Assembly: GCA_007119795.1 (NCBI GenBank)
Contig: SKOZ01000095.1
Span: forward strand, 1-29,764
Origin: Planctomycetales bacterium
GTDB taxonomy: Bacteria; Planctomycetota; Planctomycetia; Pirellulales; Thermoguttaceae
Length of the DNA stretch: 29,764 nucleotides
Reading direction: 5' to 3'
A program made the translations under genes and the position numbers. The notes below the pieces were generated by a model. The model did not search any database, had not been told where the DNA came from, and was given only the letters and a program-made list of their open reading frames with translations. Shown piece after piece: positions 1-7,388 of the stretch (positions are counted from its first letter, which is position 1; every line of letters starts with the position of its first letter).

Positions 1-546
1 CGGAGAAACCTTGGAGATGATCTTCACCGGCTTGCCGGTGGTGAGCAGGCCGTACATGCCCGCGGCGCTGATGCCGATGCCCTGCTGCCCCCGGCTCATC
101 CGCAGGCGGTGGAACTTCGAGCCGTAGAGGAGCTTGCCGAAGATCATGGGGATCTGCCTCTTGAGGATCCCCGGCCCGTTGTCCTGGATGCCGACCTTGA
201 AGCGGCTGGGGGCGGTCCCCTCGATGTGGATCCAGACCTCGGGCAGGATGCCCGCCTCCTCGCAGGCGTCGAGGGCGTTGTCGACGGCCTCCTTGACGGT
301 CGTCAGCAGCGCCTTGCGGGGGTTGTCGAAGCCGAGGAGGTGGCGGTTCTTGGCGAAGAACTCGCTGACGGAGATGTCGCGCTGACTGGCGGCCATCGAC
401 TGCGCGGTGGCCCGGCTGCGGCGGGGGGCCCCGTTCCTCGCCGCTTTACCTCCTCCGGGGTGTGGAGACGCCTGATCTCCAGGGGTGCTTCGGGCTGCCG
501 CAGACTGAGGATGGTTGGCGGATCCGGAAGAGGAGGAGTTGCTCAT
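1..546 (-). CDS. top6B: DNA topoisomerase VI subunit B (GHKL ATPase), N-terminal part, cut by window edge
   Basis: Topoisomerase VI is a type IIB enzyme; subunit B is the ATP-operated clamp that works with the DNA-cleaving, Spo11-like A subunit. The 182 visible residues read leftward off the window. Homology starts near residue 57 ([18 protein letters not shown]). The GHKL N-box is at about 84-95 ([15 protein letters not shown], with Glu86 and Asn90), the G1 box DNGPGI at 122-127, and the [10 protein letters not shown] and [10 protein letters not shown] lid elements at about 137-160. These match archaeal Top6B closely. I took the first in-frame ATG (546). This gives an unusual 50-residue Ser/Pro/Arg-rich tail before the conserved domain, and an internal ATG at 396 would remove it. 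Neither start has a clear Shine-Dalgarno sequence. A TATAAT lies upstream at 776-781. The family is archaeal and plant-typical and sporadic in bacteria. The A subunit is presumably outside the window. The family call is near certain; the start is not. Confidence 0.93.
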   Translation of the reverse strand, partial: MSNSSSSGSANHPQSAAARSTPGDQASPHPGGGKAARNGAPRRSRATAQSMAASQRDISVSEFFAKNRHLLGFDNPRKALLTTVKEAVDNALDACEEAGILPEVWIHIEGTAPSRFKVGIQDNGPGILKRQIPMIFGKLLYGSKFHRLRMSRGQQGIGISAAGMYGLLTTGKPVKIISKVSP

Positions 547-775
547 CGCTCGATTCTGGCGCGTCGATCCGTTGCAGGCGTCGTGTGTGACCGGCCCGGG
601 GGGCACAGCCGTCCCTGTCCGTGGTCGCGTGATTACTCCAGCTCCCGCTCGGAGGCCCTGCTCCGCGGAGCCCGCCTCGCCGCGGCGGATCGCGGATCAT
701 GCTGTCGCAATGCCCGGCAGGACGGAGACTTCGGTCCGCCGGCGGAGGACCTTCGGCAAGGGCGGCAAACGCTCG

Positions 776-781
776 ATTATA
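776..781 (-). promoter_or_regulatory. possible -10 box for the topoisomerase VI B gene
   Basis: A perfect TATAAT on the minus strand stands out in a GC-rich stretch, 230 bp upstream of the ATG at 546. No convincing -35 element sits 16-18 bp further upstream, so this is only a candidate. Confidence 0.3.
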
Positions 782-850
782 TTCGACATGCGGCCGCCCT
801 CCCAGACGGGTTCGCGCGAAACTCACCTTTTGGCCCTCCTGTCGATTCGA

Positions 851-878
851 TTGACATGGCCGAACCGTGGATTACAAT
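851..878 (+). promoter_or_regulatory. sigma-70-like promoter upstream of the DUF1559 gene
   Basis: TTGACA (851-856, perfect -35) and TACAAT (873-878, five of six to TATAAT) are separated by 16 bp. It is the best promoter match seen in the window. Transcription would start near 885 and run toward the DUF1559 gene, whose ATG is about 750 bp downstream. Either the leader is very long or the promoter serves an unrecognised transcript. Confidence 0.55.
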
Positions 879-889
879 GGCGACCAGAG

Positions 890-905
890 CACCTCATCTG
901 AGGTG
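890..905 (+). promoter_or_regulatory. short perfect inverted repeat just after the predicted transcription start
   Basis: CACCTCA and TGAGGTG form a 7-bp perfect stem with a 2-nt centre, about 5-20 nt after the start expected from the promoter at 851-878. It could be an operator palindrome or a 5' RNA hairpin; nothing decides between them. Confidence 0.3.
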
Positions 906-1113
906 GGTTGCCAAACAGGGAAGAGGTGGGGGACGTGAGCGACTCAGATCGCTCCGTCCGTTCGCGTACGGAACTCCCTGTGGACTGGTGCCGAATGAAT
1001 GCTCACCGCCCGCGGGCGCCCGCCCCGGCATTTGGGCGGGGTACGGCGAGGGGTGTACGCGGTACGGGCTTTCCGCCGCACGCCACGGCTGGCGGTGCAG
1101 GCCTTCGTGGTCC

Positions 1114-1137
1114 GCGGCACAGGCCCCTGTGCCGTGC
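1114..1137 (+). repeat. dispersed palindromic repeat, module 2 (single copy)
   Basis: CGGCACAGG and CCTGTGCCG form a perfect 9-bp stem with a 2-nt centre, followed by TGC. The same module recurs at 1266-1294 and 29181-29206. It is a short REP-like intergenic element. Confidence 0.6.
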
Positions 1138-1214
1138 TTTGCCCGAGTCGATTCTCGAATTCCCAAGCCAGTCGCGCCGCCGAAACCACCTGCCACGCTA
1201 TGTCGCGCTCCTCG

Positions 1215-1294
1215 GCGGCACCGCACACGGCGTGTGCGGCGTACTCTGGGGGCACAGGCCCCTTCGTACGCGGCACAGGCCTCTGTGCCGTGCG
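1215..1294 (+). repeat. composite two-hairpin dispersed repeat
   Basis: Module 1 starts GCGGCACCGCACA, has the perfect stem CCGCACACG/CGTGTGCGG (1221-1239) and ends CGTACTCT. Module 2 starts GTACGCGGCACAG, has the stem CGGCACAG/CTGTGCCG (1271-1290) and ends TGC. The same two modules, in the same order and orientation, are found at 29138-29206. The arrangement is seen directly; no function can be assigned. Confidence 0.65.
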
Positions 1295-1620
1295 CGGCGG
1301 CGAGGGTTTCCCTGGCGAGTCCGACTCTTCCCATCGCGGCACGTCTACTCGAACGCTGCACCGCAGGCGGCGCGGGTGGCGTACTTTGCGTCCTCTTCGG
1401 CCTCGCGCTTCGGGGTTCTTCTGAACCAGCGGGCGCGGTCCCCGCCGCGGCGCGGCTGCCATGGCGGATTTCTTTTTCGCTTTTCCCGCTTGCTCTCGTA
1501 TCGCACTGGACTTCGTCCGCTTCGCCTCGTATTCGCGGCGCGGCACTCGCGGCATCGGCGCGGGGCGTCGCGTGGTTTCGACTGCCAGGCGGCGCGTCTT
1601 GTCTTCCCTACACGTCCTTC

Positions 1621-1627
1621 AGGAGGT
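1621..1627 (+). promoter_or_regulatory. ribosome binding site of the DUF1559 gene
   Basis: AGGAGGT is a perfect Shine-Dalgarno sequence 5 nt before the ATG at 1633. It fixes the start of that gene, although the frame stays open far upstream. Confidence 0.85.
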
Positions 1628-1632
1628 GGGTC

Positions 1633-2679
1633 ATGTCGAACCGATTCCGTTCCCGCGGGAGAAAGCCGTGGGGCTTCACTCTCGTCGAGCTGCTGGTGGT
1701 GATCGCCATCATCGGCATCCTGGTGGCGATGTTGCTGCCAGCCGTGCAAGCCGCGCGGGAGGCGGCACGGCGATCGCAGTGTGGCAACAACATCCGGCAG
1801 GTTCTCCTCGCGCTGCACAATTACGAGGACAGTCACAACCGGTTCCCGCCCGGGGGACTTTACGGTTACGGCCCCGACCCTCGCGGGCCCTTCGAGATAC
1901 CTTACCACCACACGTTCAACGTGATGATTTTGCCCTATCTCGAGCAACAGCCACTCTACGACAGCACCGACATTAACTTGCCCGTTTGGGGGCAGCCCAT
2001 AGTGGCGACCACGCTGCCGACATTGCGCTGTCCTTCCGATGCCGGATTCTGGGATTCGTCCGAAACCCACGACATCGCCGTAACCAACTATCCCGGAAGT
2101 GAGGGTTTCCACTGGTGGCCCACGGCCCGTGTCGGCCCGTGGGACCCGTGGGACGGGTTTGGCTTTCAGGCCCAAGGCGACATGAGCGGCGTGTTCGCCA
2201 TCCACCGGAGTTGCCGGATCGCCCAGATCACCGACGGGACATCGAATACCATCATGGTCGCTGAATCCGACTCGGTCGGCTTCTACGGGGGCCCGTTCCT
2301 GACCAGCGGGACGGGCGCACGGCGTCCGCATGACTGGGGCGTCTTCCGTAGCGCGTTTGTGGGCACCGGCCATGGTGGTTGGGCAGGGAATGAGAATGGG
2401 CCCAACACCGTCTATCCCGACGGTTCGCAGCAGGACCCATGGACCTTCTTCCGTGATGGCAACCACGTTCCCGGTGCGCCGGCCTCGAATCCGCCCACGT
2501 ACATTGCCGCGTGGGGCCCCAACGCCGAGCACCACAGTACGTCGAGCTATCATCCCGGCGGCATCCAGGCGGGCTTTGCCGACGGCAGCGTGGCGTTCAT
2601 CCATGAGACTATCGATTTCGGCACGTGGTTGAAGATCAATTCGATCGCCAGCAACAATCCCGCGCGCGAGTTCCGTTAA
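1633..2679 (+). CDS. DUF1559 protein with type II pseudopilin (prepilin) N-terminus
   Basis: This 348-residue protein belongs to the DUF1559 family, which is massively expanded in planctomycetes. A short basic leader ends at Gly14 and is followed by FTLVELLVVIAIIGILVAML, the classic prepilin peptidase site and hydrophobic helix; cleavage is expected between Gly14 and Phe15 with methylation of Phe15. The post-helix motif PAVQAAREAARRSQC is typical of the family. The C-terminal H-x9-DG motif is present as His307 and Asp317-Gly318. The protein is probably anchored in the inner membrane or assembled into a pseudopilus-like structure; its biochemical role is unknown. A perfect Shine-Dalgarno sequence fixes the start. 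A small lipoprotein gene follows after 187 bp, a common arrangement for this family. Confidence 0.96.
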   Translation: MSNRFRSRGRKPWGFTLVELLVVIAIIGILVAMLLPAVQAAREAARRSQCGNNIRQVLLALHNYEDSHNRFPPGGLYGYGPDPRGPFEIPYHHTFNVMILPYLEQQPLYDSTDINLPVWGQPIVATTLPTLRCPSDAGFWDSSETHDIAVTNYPGSEGFHWWPTARVGPWDPWDGFGFQAQGDMSGVFAIHRSCRIAQITDGTSNTIMVAESDSVGFYGGPFLTSGTGARRPHDWGVFRSAFVGTGHGGWAGNENGPNTVYPDGSQQDPWTFFRDGNHVPGAPASNPPTYIAAWGPNAEHHSTSSYHPGGIQAGFADGSVAFIHETIDFGTWLKINSIASNNPAREFR

Positions 2680-2866
2680 TAGCCGCCGGAATGGTGCGAA
2701 GACATATGGTTCCATACCCATTTCTGTTCTACCCGCCATGCGAAAAGCTCCAGTTTCGCGCGGTTTCTGAGGGCAGATTGAGTTTCGCCGCCATTCCGAG
2801 CATCAAGTTTCAGCCCCAAGCAACAGCTTTGGGAAAGGGTTCTTACCAGAAGAGACGAGGTTTTCC

Positions 2867-3040
2867 ATGCGAACGCTGTTGATTCTGCTATCTTTCTTGA
2901 TCCCGCTGACCTTTTTCACTGGGTGTGGCGAAAGGAGACCGGACCCCCGGGCCAATCCCGATTTTGATGAATCGGCCCTGGACCCGGCCGCTTCGGGTCG
3001 CGCGCTCTCGGGGCTGGAGGAAGACCCCGCCCAGCGTTGA
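2867..3040 (+). CDS. small predicted lipoprotein (57 residues)
   Basis: A short hydrophobic leader (MRTLLILLSFLIPLTFF) is followed by TGCGERR, in which Cys20 sits at a plausible lipobox with Gly at +1. The mature part would be only about 38 residues, hydrophilic and acidic, with no family I recognise. A GAGG six bases before the ATG supports the start. The gene follows the DUF1559 gene in the same orientation. Small lipoproteins downstream of DUF1559 genes recur in planctomycetes, so a functional link is plausible but inferred. The strong hairpin at 3116-3154 could end the transcript. Confidence 0.72.
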   Translation: MRTLLILLSFLIPLTFFTGCGERRPDPRANPDFDESALDPAASGRALSGLEEDPAQR

Positions 3041-3415
3041 TGATCGATGATCCGGCCTCGCCTATTGTGTAGCGCGGTCACCGTTAACGGGCGTGCGGGT
3101 CGTGAAACGACCGATGTCGCCTGACCGTGCCCTTTCGGCGCACGGTCAGGCGACCCCAATAAAGGTTTGTCGGCGCTCCCCTCGGCCGGCGGCTCCTGCA
3201 AGTGTCTCGCCGCCCTGTGGCCCGGGTATTCGTCGCGCCACGCGCGCAGCCCCCGCCACCTGCCGGATGCGTGATGCGGAGCGGGGGGCCATCGGGAACG
3301 GTCCTCGCCTCCGTCTTCCCACGCCGGCACGGGCACGAGTTGGGCTGCAACTTCACCGTGCAGGAGCACGTCGACTCCGCTCGATCGCGACTGCGCGTCT
3401 CCTCCCGAGCGACGC
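3041..3415. other. intergenic region between convergent genes
   Basis: It contains the perfect hairpin at 3116-3154. The remaining 260 bases show no supported gene or repeat; open frames here have no Shine-Dalgarno sequence and an Arg/Pro-rich composition typical of non-coding GC-rich DNA. Confidence 0.5.
3116..3154. terminator. strong hairpin between convergent genes, probable bidirectional terminator
   Basis: A perfect 15-bp stem (GTCGCCTGACCGTGC and its complement) encloses a 9-nt loop. It lies between the end of the small lipoprotein gene and the end of the toroid-protein gene, which converge. There is no clean T-tract (AATAAAGG follows), so it may work without one or be a processing or stability element. 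Confidence 0.6.
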
Positions 3416-5104
3416 TCAGTCGATGGGAAACTCGGTCTCCACGCCGTGGCGGGTGTAGAGCGGCAGGTGGCGGTAGTAGACCTCGAGGATCATGGTGGCC
3501 ATCGACGTGAAGTAGAGTCGGCCCCCGGGACCGAGCCCATGATCGGCGCTGCCCTCGGAAGAGGGGAAGAACCAGCTCCCCGCCTCGTGGCCTTCGGTGG
3601 CCTGGGTTTCGACCAGGTAATCGCGCATCTCCAGGTTCCACCGGTTCCAAAGCTCTCCGTCCCAGTGCGCCATGGCCTGGGTGGCGTAGTAGTTGTAGTA
3701 GAAATTGTGTTCGGAGGGCCCCCACTCGCTGAGCCGGCGTACGCCGTATTCCAGGGTGGGATGGTCGCGATCCCAACCGAGGTACATGCGGGAAAGGACC
3801 CCGATGGCCGTGGTGGCCTGACTGCCGCCCGAGGCCGAGGTATAGCCGTAGCGGGTTCCGTCGTCGTACTGCACCGAGTCGAGGAAGCGGGAAGCGTTTT
3901 GCACGGTGACGGGGGGGACTTGGAGGTAGCCGAGATGGCCGCTCTTGAGCGCCATGACCTGCCAGCCGACGACGGACGTGTCGCCCGGCTGGCGAGGATC
4001 ATACCGCCAACCGCCGCCCACGGGATCCTGAGCGTGGACGATGAAGTTGATCGCCTCCTGGGCCGGGCCGCGGAGGCCGCGGTCCTGGGTCATGCCGTAG
4101 GCCTCCGTGAGCGCGATGGCGGCGATGCCGTGGGAGTACATGTTGCCCCGGTCTCCTTCGTGGAGGCTGCCGCCCATGGAGCCGACGCGCATCTGGCGGA
4201 CGAGGAAGTGCAGGCCGTTCTGCACCGTCCGCCGATACTGGCCCCGGCGGTGCGTCTGGCCGGCGCCGAGGAAGGGGAGCAGCGCAAGTCCCGTGGCCGC
4301 GTTTCGCGCATCCGCGGAGTTGCCCGGGTGGCGGCACCGTCCGTCGCACTGCGGCGCATGGTGGTGGGCGAAGGACCAGCCGCCGTCGGGCATCTGGTGC
4401 TCGGCCAACCAGCGGAGGGCCGCCGCCACCGCCCGCTCGCTGGCCACACTGCCGCCGCGGGCGAGCACGAGCTGCCGCCGCGCCTCTTCTCCCCGCCCGG
4501 TAAAGGCCTGCCCGGTGAACCCCCCGATGTCGGTCAGCAGCTCGCTCCGGGGGGCTGGAATGACCCCCATATCGGTGAGTTCGATCTTGGCGACCGCCGA
4601 GGCCACGTCGTCCACCGAGGCCACCTCGAGCGACTCCGGCGCCAGCGACGTCTCCACTTCGAAGAGCTCGGTAGGCGCCACCTCGAGGTTGAGGTCTTCG
4701 AGGGGCTCGTAGAGCTGGTCCAACTCCTCCCGCTGGCTGTCGTACGGGGCGATCACCAGCTCACGCATCCCCGCCGCCCGCTGCTCGGGCAGGTACCAGA
4801 GGGCCAGCAGCAGGAGGACGACCATGTGAACGACCATGCTCGCCAGCCAGCTCGGCGTCTGCCGCAGGACCTCGTGCAACCAGGCCGCCGATCCGAAGTA
4901 CGCGGGAAACGACTCCGTCGCGGCAGCCGCGGCGGGGGGCATCCCCCCTTGGTCGCCACCCGCGGACGCGCCCGGCTGACCGGCCGCTGGGGTCCGAGCT
5001 GGCCCGGGTTCGGCAACGGGCTGAAGGGGGGGCGGTGCGGACGTCTGCACGGGGGACGCCGGCTGCGGCGCGGCCCGGTCACTCACGGGAGTACGCTCGG
5101 CCAT
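3416..5104 (-). CDS. membrane-anchored alpha/alpha-toroid protein (prenyltransferase/squalene oxidase repeat family)
   Basis: This is a 562-residue protein. Residues 1-75 are Pro/Ala-rich. A single transmembrane helix lies at about 86-106 (MVVHMVVLLLLALWYL) and an acidic linker at about 115-200. From about residue 220 to the end come repeats of the terpene-cyclase/prenyltransferase toroid type: WLAEHQMPDGGWSF, then GGGWRYDPRQPGDTSVVGWQ and a YDDGTRYGYTS-like repeat. No squalene-hopene cyclase DxDD motif is visible, so a cyclase reaction is unlikely; planctomycetes carry many such anchored toroids of unknown role. The topology suggests a cytoplasmic Pro-rich tail and a periplasmic toroid. I chose the ATG at 5104; a GTG at 5131 adds nine residues, and neither start has a clear Shine-Dalgarno sequence. 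Confidence 0.88.
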   Translation of the reverse strand: MAERTPVSDRAAPQPASPVQTSAPPPLQPVAEPGPARTPAAGQPGASAGGDQGGMPPAAAAATESFPAYFGSAAWLHEVLRQTPSWLASMVVHMVVLLLLALWYLPEQRAAGMRELVIAPYDSQREELDQLYEPLEDLNLEVAPTELFEVETSLAPESLEVASVDDVASAVAKIELTDMGVIPAPRSELLTDIGGFTGQAFTGRGEEARRQLVLARGGSVASERAVAAALRWLAEHQMPDGGWSFAHHHAPQCDGRCRHPGNSADARNAATGLALLPFLGAGQTHRRGQYRRTVQNGLHFLVRQMRVGSMGGSLHEGDRGNMYSHGIAAIALTEAYGMTQDRGLRGPAQEAINFIVHAQDPVGGGWRYDPRQPGDTSVVGWQVMALKSGHLGYLQVPPVTVQNASRFLDSVQYDDGTRYGYTSASGGSQATTAIGVLSRMYLGWDRDHPTLEYGVRRLSEWGPSEHNFYYNYYATQAMAHWDGELWNRWNLEMRDYLVETQATEGHEAGSWFFPSSEGSADHGLGPGGRLYFTSMATMILEVYYRHLPLYTRHGVETEFPID

Positions 5105-5594
5105 GAAGGGGAGGAAACGGCGGAGGAACACCGAGGCTCTCGGCAGACAACACGGTAGAAGAAGATTCGGAACTACTTATTCAGTATAGCGTTGCGGTGA
5201 CAGAGGCTCCACCCGCCGCAGGGGGGATTCTCTGCCCCCGTTCGCGTATTCGTCCCTGGCTTGGGGGATTATTTCGGCCGTTGCGCTTTCGACAAGCTAT
5301 GGTTACGCAAATGGCCGATTCCGACCGAACCGGGCCATGCGGCACTCCTGTTCAAGGCCGCTGCTTTGACCTAGACTGAAACGACGGTAACGGCCAGGAT
5401 GCAGGTCTCGTTCGCAGGGAACCGCTCCTCTGTCGCTCCCGGGCCCGAGGCGGCGTGGGGTCGCTCGGGCGGCCGGAGCAGCGGCGGAAGGACGCACACC
5501 CGTGTGGCCCCGCCTGTCGTGGGAACCCCGCTTCGTCGGACGAGTGGTTGCCGGCGAGGAATTCAGACCTTTTTCCGCAGGGAAGGAGTATTCC
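5105..5594. other. divergent intergenic region upstream of the toroid and DUF3467 genes
   Basis: No gene is supported here. A TATACT on the minus strand (5183-5188) is a -10 candidate for the toroid gene without a recognisable -35. On the plus strand I see only weak promoter-like pieces (gctatggtt near 5297, TTGACC near 5366). A 20-codon ATG frame near 5311 has no Shine-Dalgarno sequence. Confidence 0.4.
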
Positions 5595-6026
5595 GTGTCC
5601 AACACACCCGAAAAGCCCGACCAGGAGACCCCCGCTCCCGCCACGGAGCCGCAATCGCAGACCGCAGCGGCACAGCAGGCGGCCGGTGCCGGCCAGCCGC
5701 AGCGCGTGCAAGTGGAACTGGATGACTCGCGCGCCAATACCGCCTATGCCAATTTCTGCCGCGTGACGGGAACGCCCGAGGAACTGATCGTCGATTTCGG
5801 CCTCAACCCCCAGCCGTTCGGCGTGCCCGGACACGCGATTCCCGTTACACAGCGGATCATCGTCAACTATTACACGGCCAAGCGGATGCTCCACGCCCTG
5901 AGCATGACGGTCCAGCGCCACGAGCAGATGTTCGGCGTGCTCGAGACCGACGTTCAGCGGCGGGTCCGCCCGGGAGCCATGCCTCCCCAGCAGCAGCAGC
6001 AACAACAACAGCGACCGGCCCAGTAA
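5595..6026 (+). CDS. DUF3467 family protein with polyglutamine tail
   Basis: This 143-residue protein starts at a GTG, seven bases after AAGGAG (5583-5588), which favours it over an upstream ATG at 5502. Residues 1-38 are a disordered-looking Pro/Gln/Ala region. Residues 39-130 match DUF3467: RVQVELDDSRANTAYANFCR, then a segment with VDFGLNPQPFG and RIIVNYYTAKRML. The C-terminus carries a run of eight glutamines. The family is small, probably cytosolic and widespread, with no established function that I can name. The PLP-enzyme gene begins 225 bp downstream on the same strand, so co-transcription is possible but not shown. Confidence 0.88.
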   Translation: MSNTPEKPDQETPAPATEPQSQTAAAQQAAGAGQPQRVQVELDDSRANTAYANFCRVTGTPEELIVDFGLNPQPFGVPGHAIPVTQRIIVNYYTAKRMLHALSMTVQRHEQMFGVLETDVQRRVRPGAMPPQQQQQQQQRPAQ

Positions 6027-6251
6027 TCCGCCGGCCCTCGCCGTTTGGCAGAGCGGGCAGTCCAGCCTATCCCCCCTCGCCCGTCGCGCCATGAGGGCCG
6101 CAGCGTGGCGGCCGCTCGCCGGGAACACGAGATGCTGCGCGGAAGCGCGGCGCGGGGTGAGGCCGCGGGTCTCACCGAGGTCTCGCCCCGTACGCTTTCC
6201 CGTACCTCCCACCGGCTCGAAGGTGCGGGCCGCGGACCGACGCAGCGATCG

Positions 6252-7388
6252 ATGCGCACCATTTATCTCGACTACAACACGACCACGCCCGTCGCCACCG
6301 AGGTGCAGGAGGCCATGCTCCCCTTCCTCGGCGAACACTTCGGCGACCCGGAAAGCCCTCACCCCCTAGGTAGGGCATGCCGCGAGGCGGTCGAGGACGC
6401 CCGGTTGCGGGTAGCCCGCCTCATCGGGTGCGACCGTGACGAGATCGTCTTCACCTCGGGGGGGACCGAGGCCAATCACCTCGCCCTATTCGGCACGGTG
6501 ATGCATTACGCCCCTTTGGGAAACGGGCATCTCGCCGTCTCGGTCCTGGAACACGCCTCCGTCCGCGCGCCGGCCGAAATGTTCGAGTCCTTCGGTTACG
6601 GGCTGACGCACATCGAGTGCAATGCCTCCGGCGCGATCACCCCCGAGTCGGTGGCCGCGGCCATCCAGCCCGACACCATCCTGGTGAGCATCGTCCACGC
6701 CGGCCAGGATCTGGGCACCGTACAACCGATCCGCAAGTTCGCCAACGTCTGCCACGAGCGGGGCGTCCTCCTCCACTGCGATGCCGCCCAGACCATCGGA
6801 AAAATCCCCGTCAGCATCCCGCAGCTGGGCGCCGATCTGGTGACCCTCTCCGGCCACAAGATGTATGCCCCCAAGGGCATCGGCGCCTTGTACGTCCGCC
6901 GCGGCGTCGTCATCGAACCGCTCTTCCGCGGTGGCGGCCAGGAGGGGGGGCTGCGTGCCGGCGCCCCGAACGTCCCCCACATCATCGCCCTGGGGCGGGC
7001 CGCCGCCTGGGCCGATGAAGGGCTCGAAGAATCGGTCGCCCACGTCGGTCAGCTCCGCGACCGCCTCGAGGGCCAGCTCTGCGAGGGCGTGGGCCCAGGA
7101 TTGACGGTGCTGGGCGGGGGCGCGGAACGCCTGCCGAACACCCTGTCCGTCGCCTTCCCCGACGTGACCGGATCCGAACTGCTCCGCCGCACGCCGGAGC
7201 TCTGCGCCGCCGCGCTGCAACCACTCAGCCCCGGCGGCGGCACTTCCGGCGCCCTGGCCTTGGGGCTCTCCCCGATCGAGGCGAGCGGCGCCGTTCGCTT
7301 GAGCCTTGGCTGGTACACGTCCAGGAGCGAGGTCGATCGCGCCGCAGCACTGCTCCTGGCGGCGTGGGAGTCGCTCACGGGCCGCTAA
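6252..7388 (+). CDS. cysteine-desulfurase-like (NifS/IscS fold) PLP enzyme, catalytic Cys apparently absent
   Basis: This 378-residue class V aminotransferase-fold protein is full length for the NifS/IscS group. The N-terminal YLDYNTTTPV, SGGTEANHLALFG, His101 (LEHASV), Asp177 and Gln180 (HCDAAQT), the PLP lysine Lys203 (SGHKMYAPKGIG) and the C-terminal RLSLGWYTSRSEVD all align well. Where family members carry the mobile-loop cysteine (SSGSACTS in IscS), this protein reads AAALQPLSPGGG. The nearest cysteine, Cys318, falls seven residues before that position. The GGGQERGLRAGT motif is also altered to GGGQEGGLRAGA. It may therefore be a different PLP enzyme (lyase or aminotransferase) or an inactive homologue. 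No Fe-S assembly genes are nearby. The start was chosen at the conserved MRTIYLDY; the frame is open back to 6045. The stop overlaps the stop of the convergent TPR gene. Confidence 0.9.
   Translation: MRTIYLDYNTTTPVATEVQEAMLPFLGEHFGDPESPHPLGRACREAVEDARLRVARLIGCDRDEIVFTSGGTEANHLALFGTVMHYAPLGNGHLAVSVLEHASVRAPAEMFESFGYGLTHIECNASGAITPESVAAAIQPDTILVSIVHAGQDLGTVQPIRKFANVCHERGVLLHCDAAQTIGKIPVSIPQLGADLVTLSGHKMYAPKGIGALYVRRGVVIEPLFRGGGQEGGLRAGAPNVPHIIALGRAAAWADEGLEESVAHVGQLRDRLEGQLCEGVGPGLTVLGGGAERLPNTLSVAFPDVTGSELLRRTPELCAAALQPLSPGGGTSGALALGLSPIEASGAVRLSLGWYTSRSEVDRAAALLLAAWESLTGR

Larger units (their letters stand above)
547..1632. other. 1.1-kb intergenic region without a supported gene
   Basis: This stretch separates the divergent topoisomerase VI B and DUF1559 genes. 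It holds a strong plus-strand promoter candidate (851-878), a short perfect hairpin (890-905) and several GC-rich palindromic repeats (1114-1137 and 1215-1294). Open frames exist on both strands, but they run through the repeats, are rich in Arg/Pro/Gly and have no family resemblance, so I annotate none. A weak SD-like run (aagaggtggggg, from about 919) precedes a GTG near 935, but the resulting frame looks non-coding. Confidence 0.6.

Noticed and set aside
1114..1294. Insertion sequence ends
   Set aside because: The palindromes are not paired around any transposase frame and no target-site duplication is visible.
109..1632. Upstream part of the long frame that continues into the DUF1559 gene
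   Set aside because: It overlaps the topoisomerase VI B gene and the repeat region, lacks family similarity and would bury the prepilin leader inside a large protein; the perfect Shine-Dalgarno sequence at 1621 marks the real start.
908..1702. Plus-strand frame through the repeat region with a weak SD before a GTG
   Set aside because: Arg/Pro/Gly-rich, includes the palindromic repeats as pseudo-peptides and overlaps the DUF1559 start.
5502..5594. Earlier ATG start for the DUF3467 protein
   Set aside because: The GTG at 5595 has an AAGGAG at the right distance; the upstream 31 codons have no similarity.
6045..6251. N-terminal extension of the PLP enzyme to the upstream ATG-like frame start
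   Set aside because: Family homology begins at MRTIYLDY (6252); the extension is Arg/Pro/Ser-rich without a motif.
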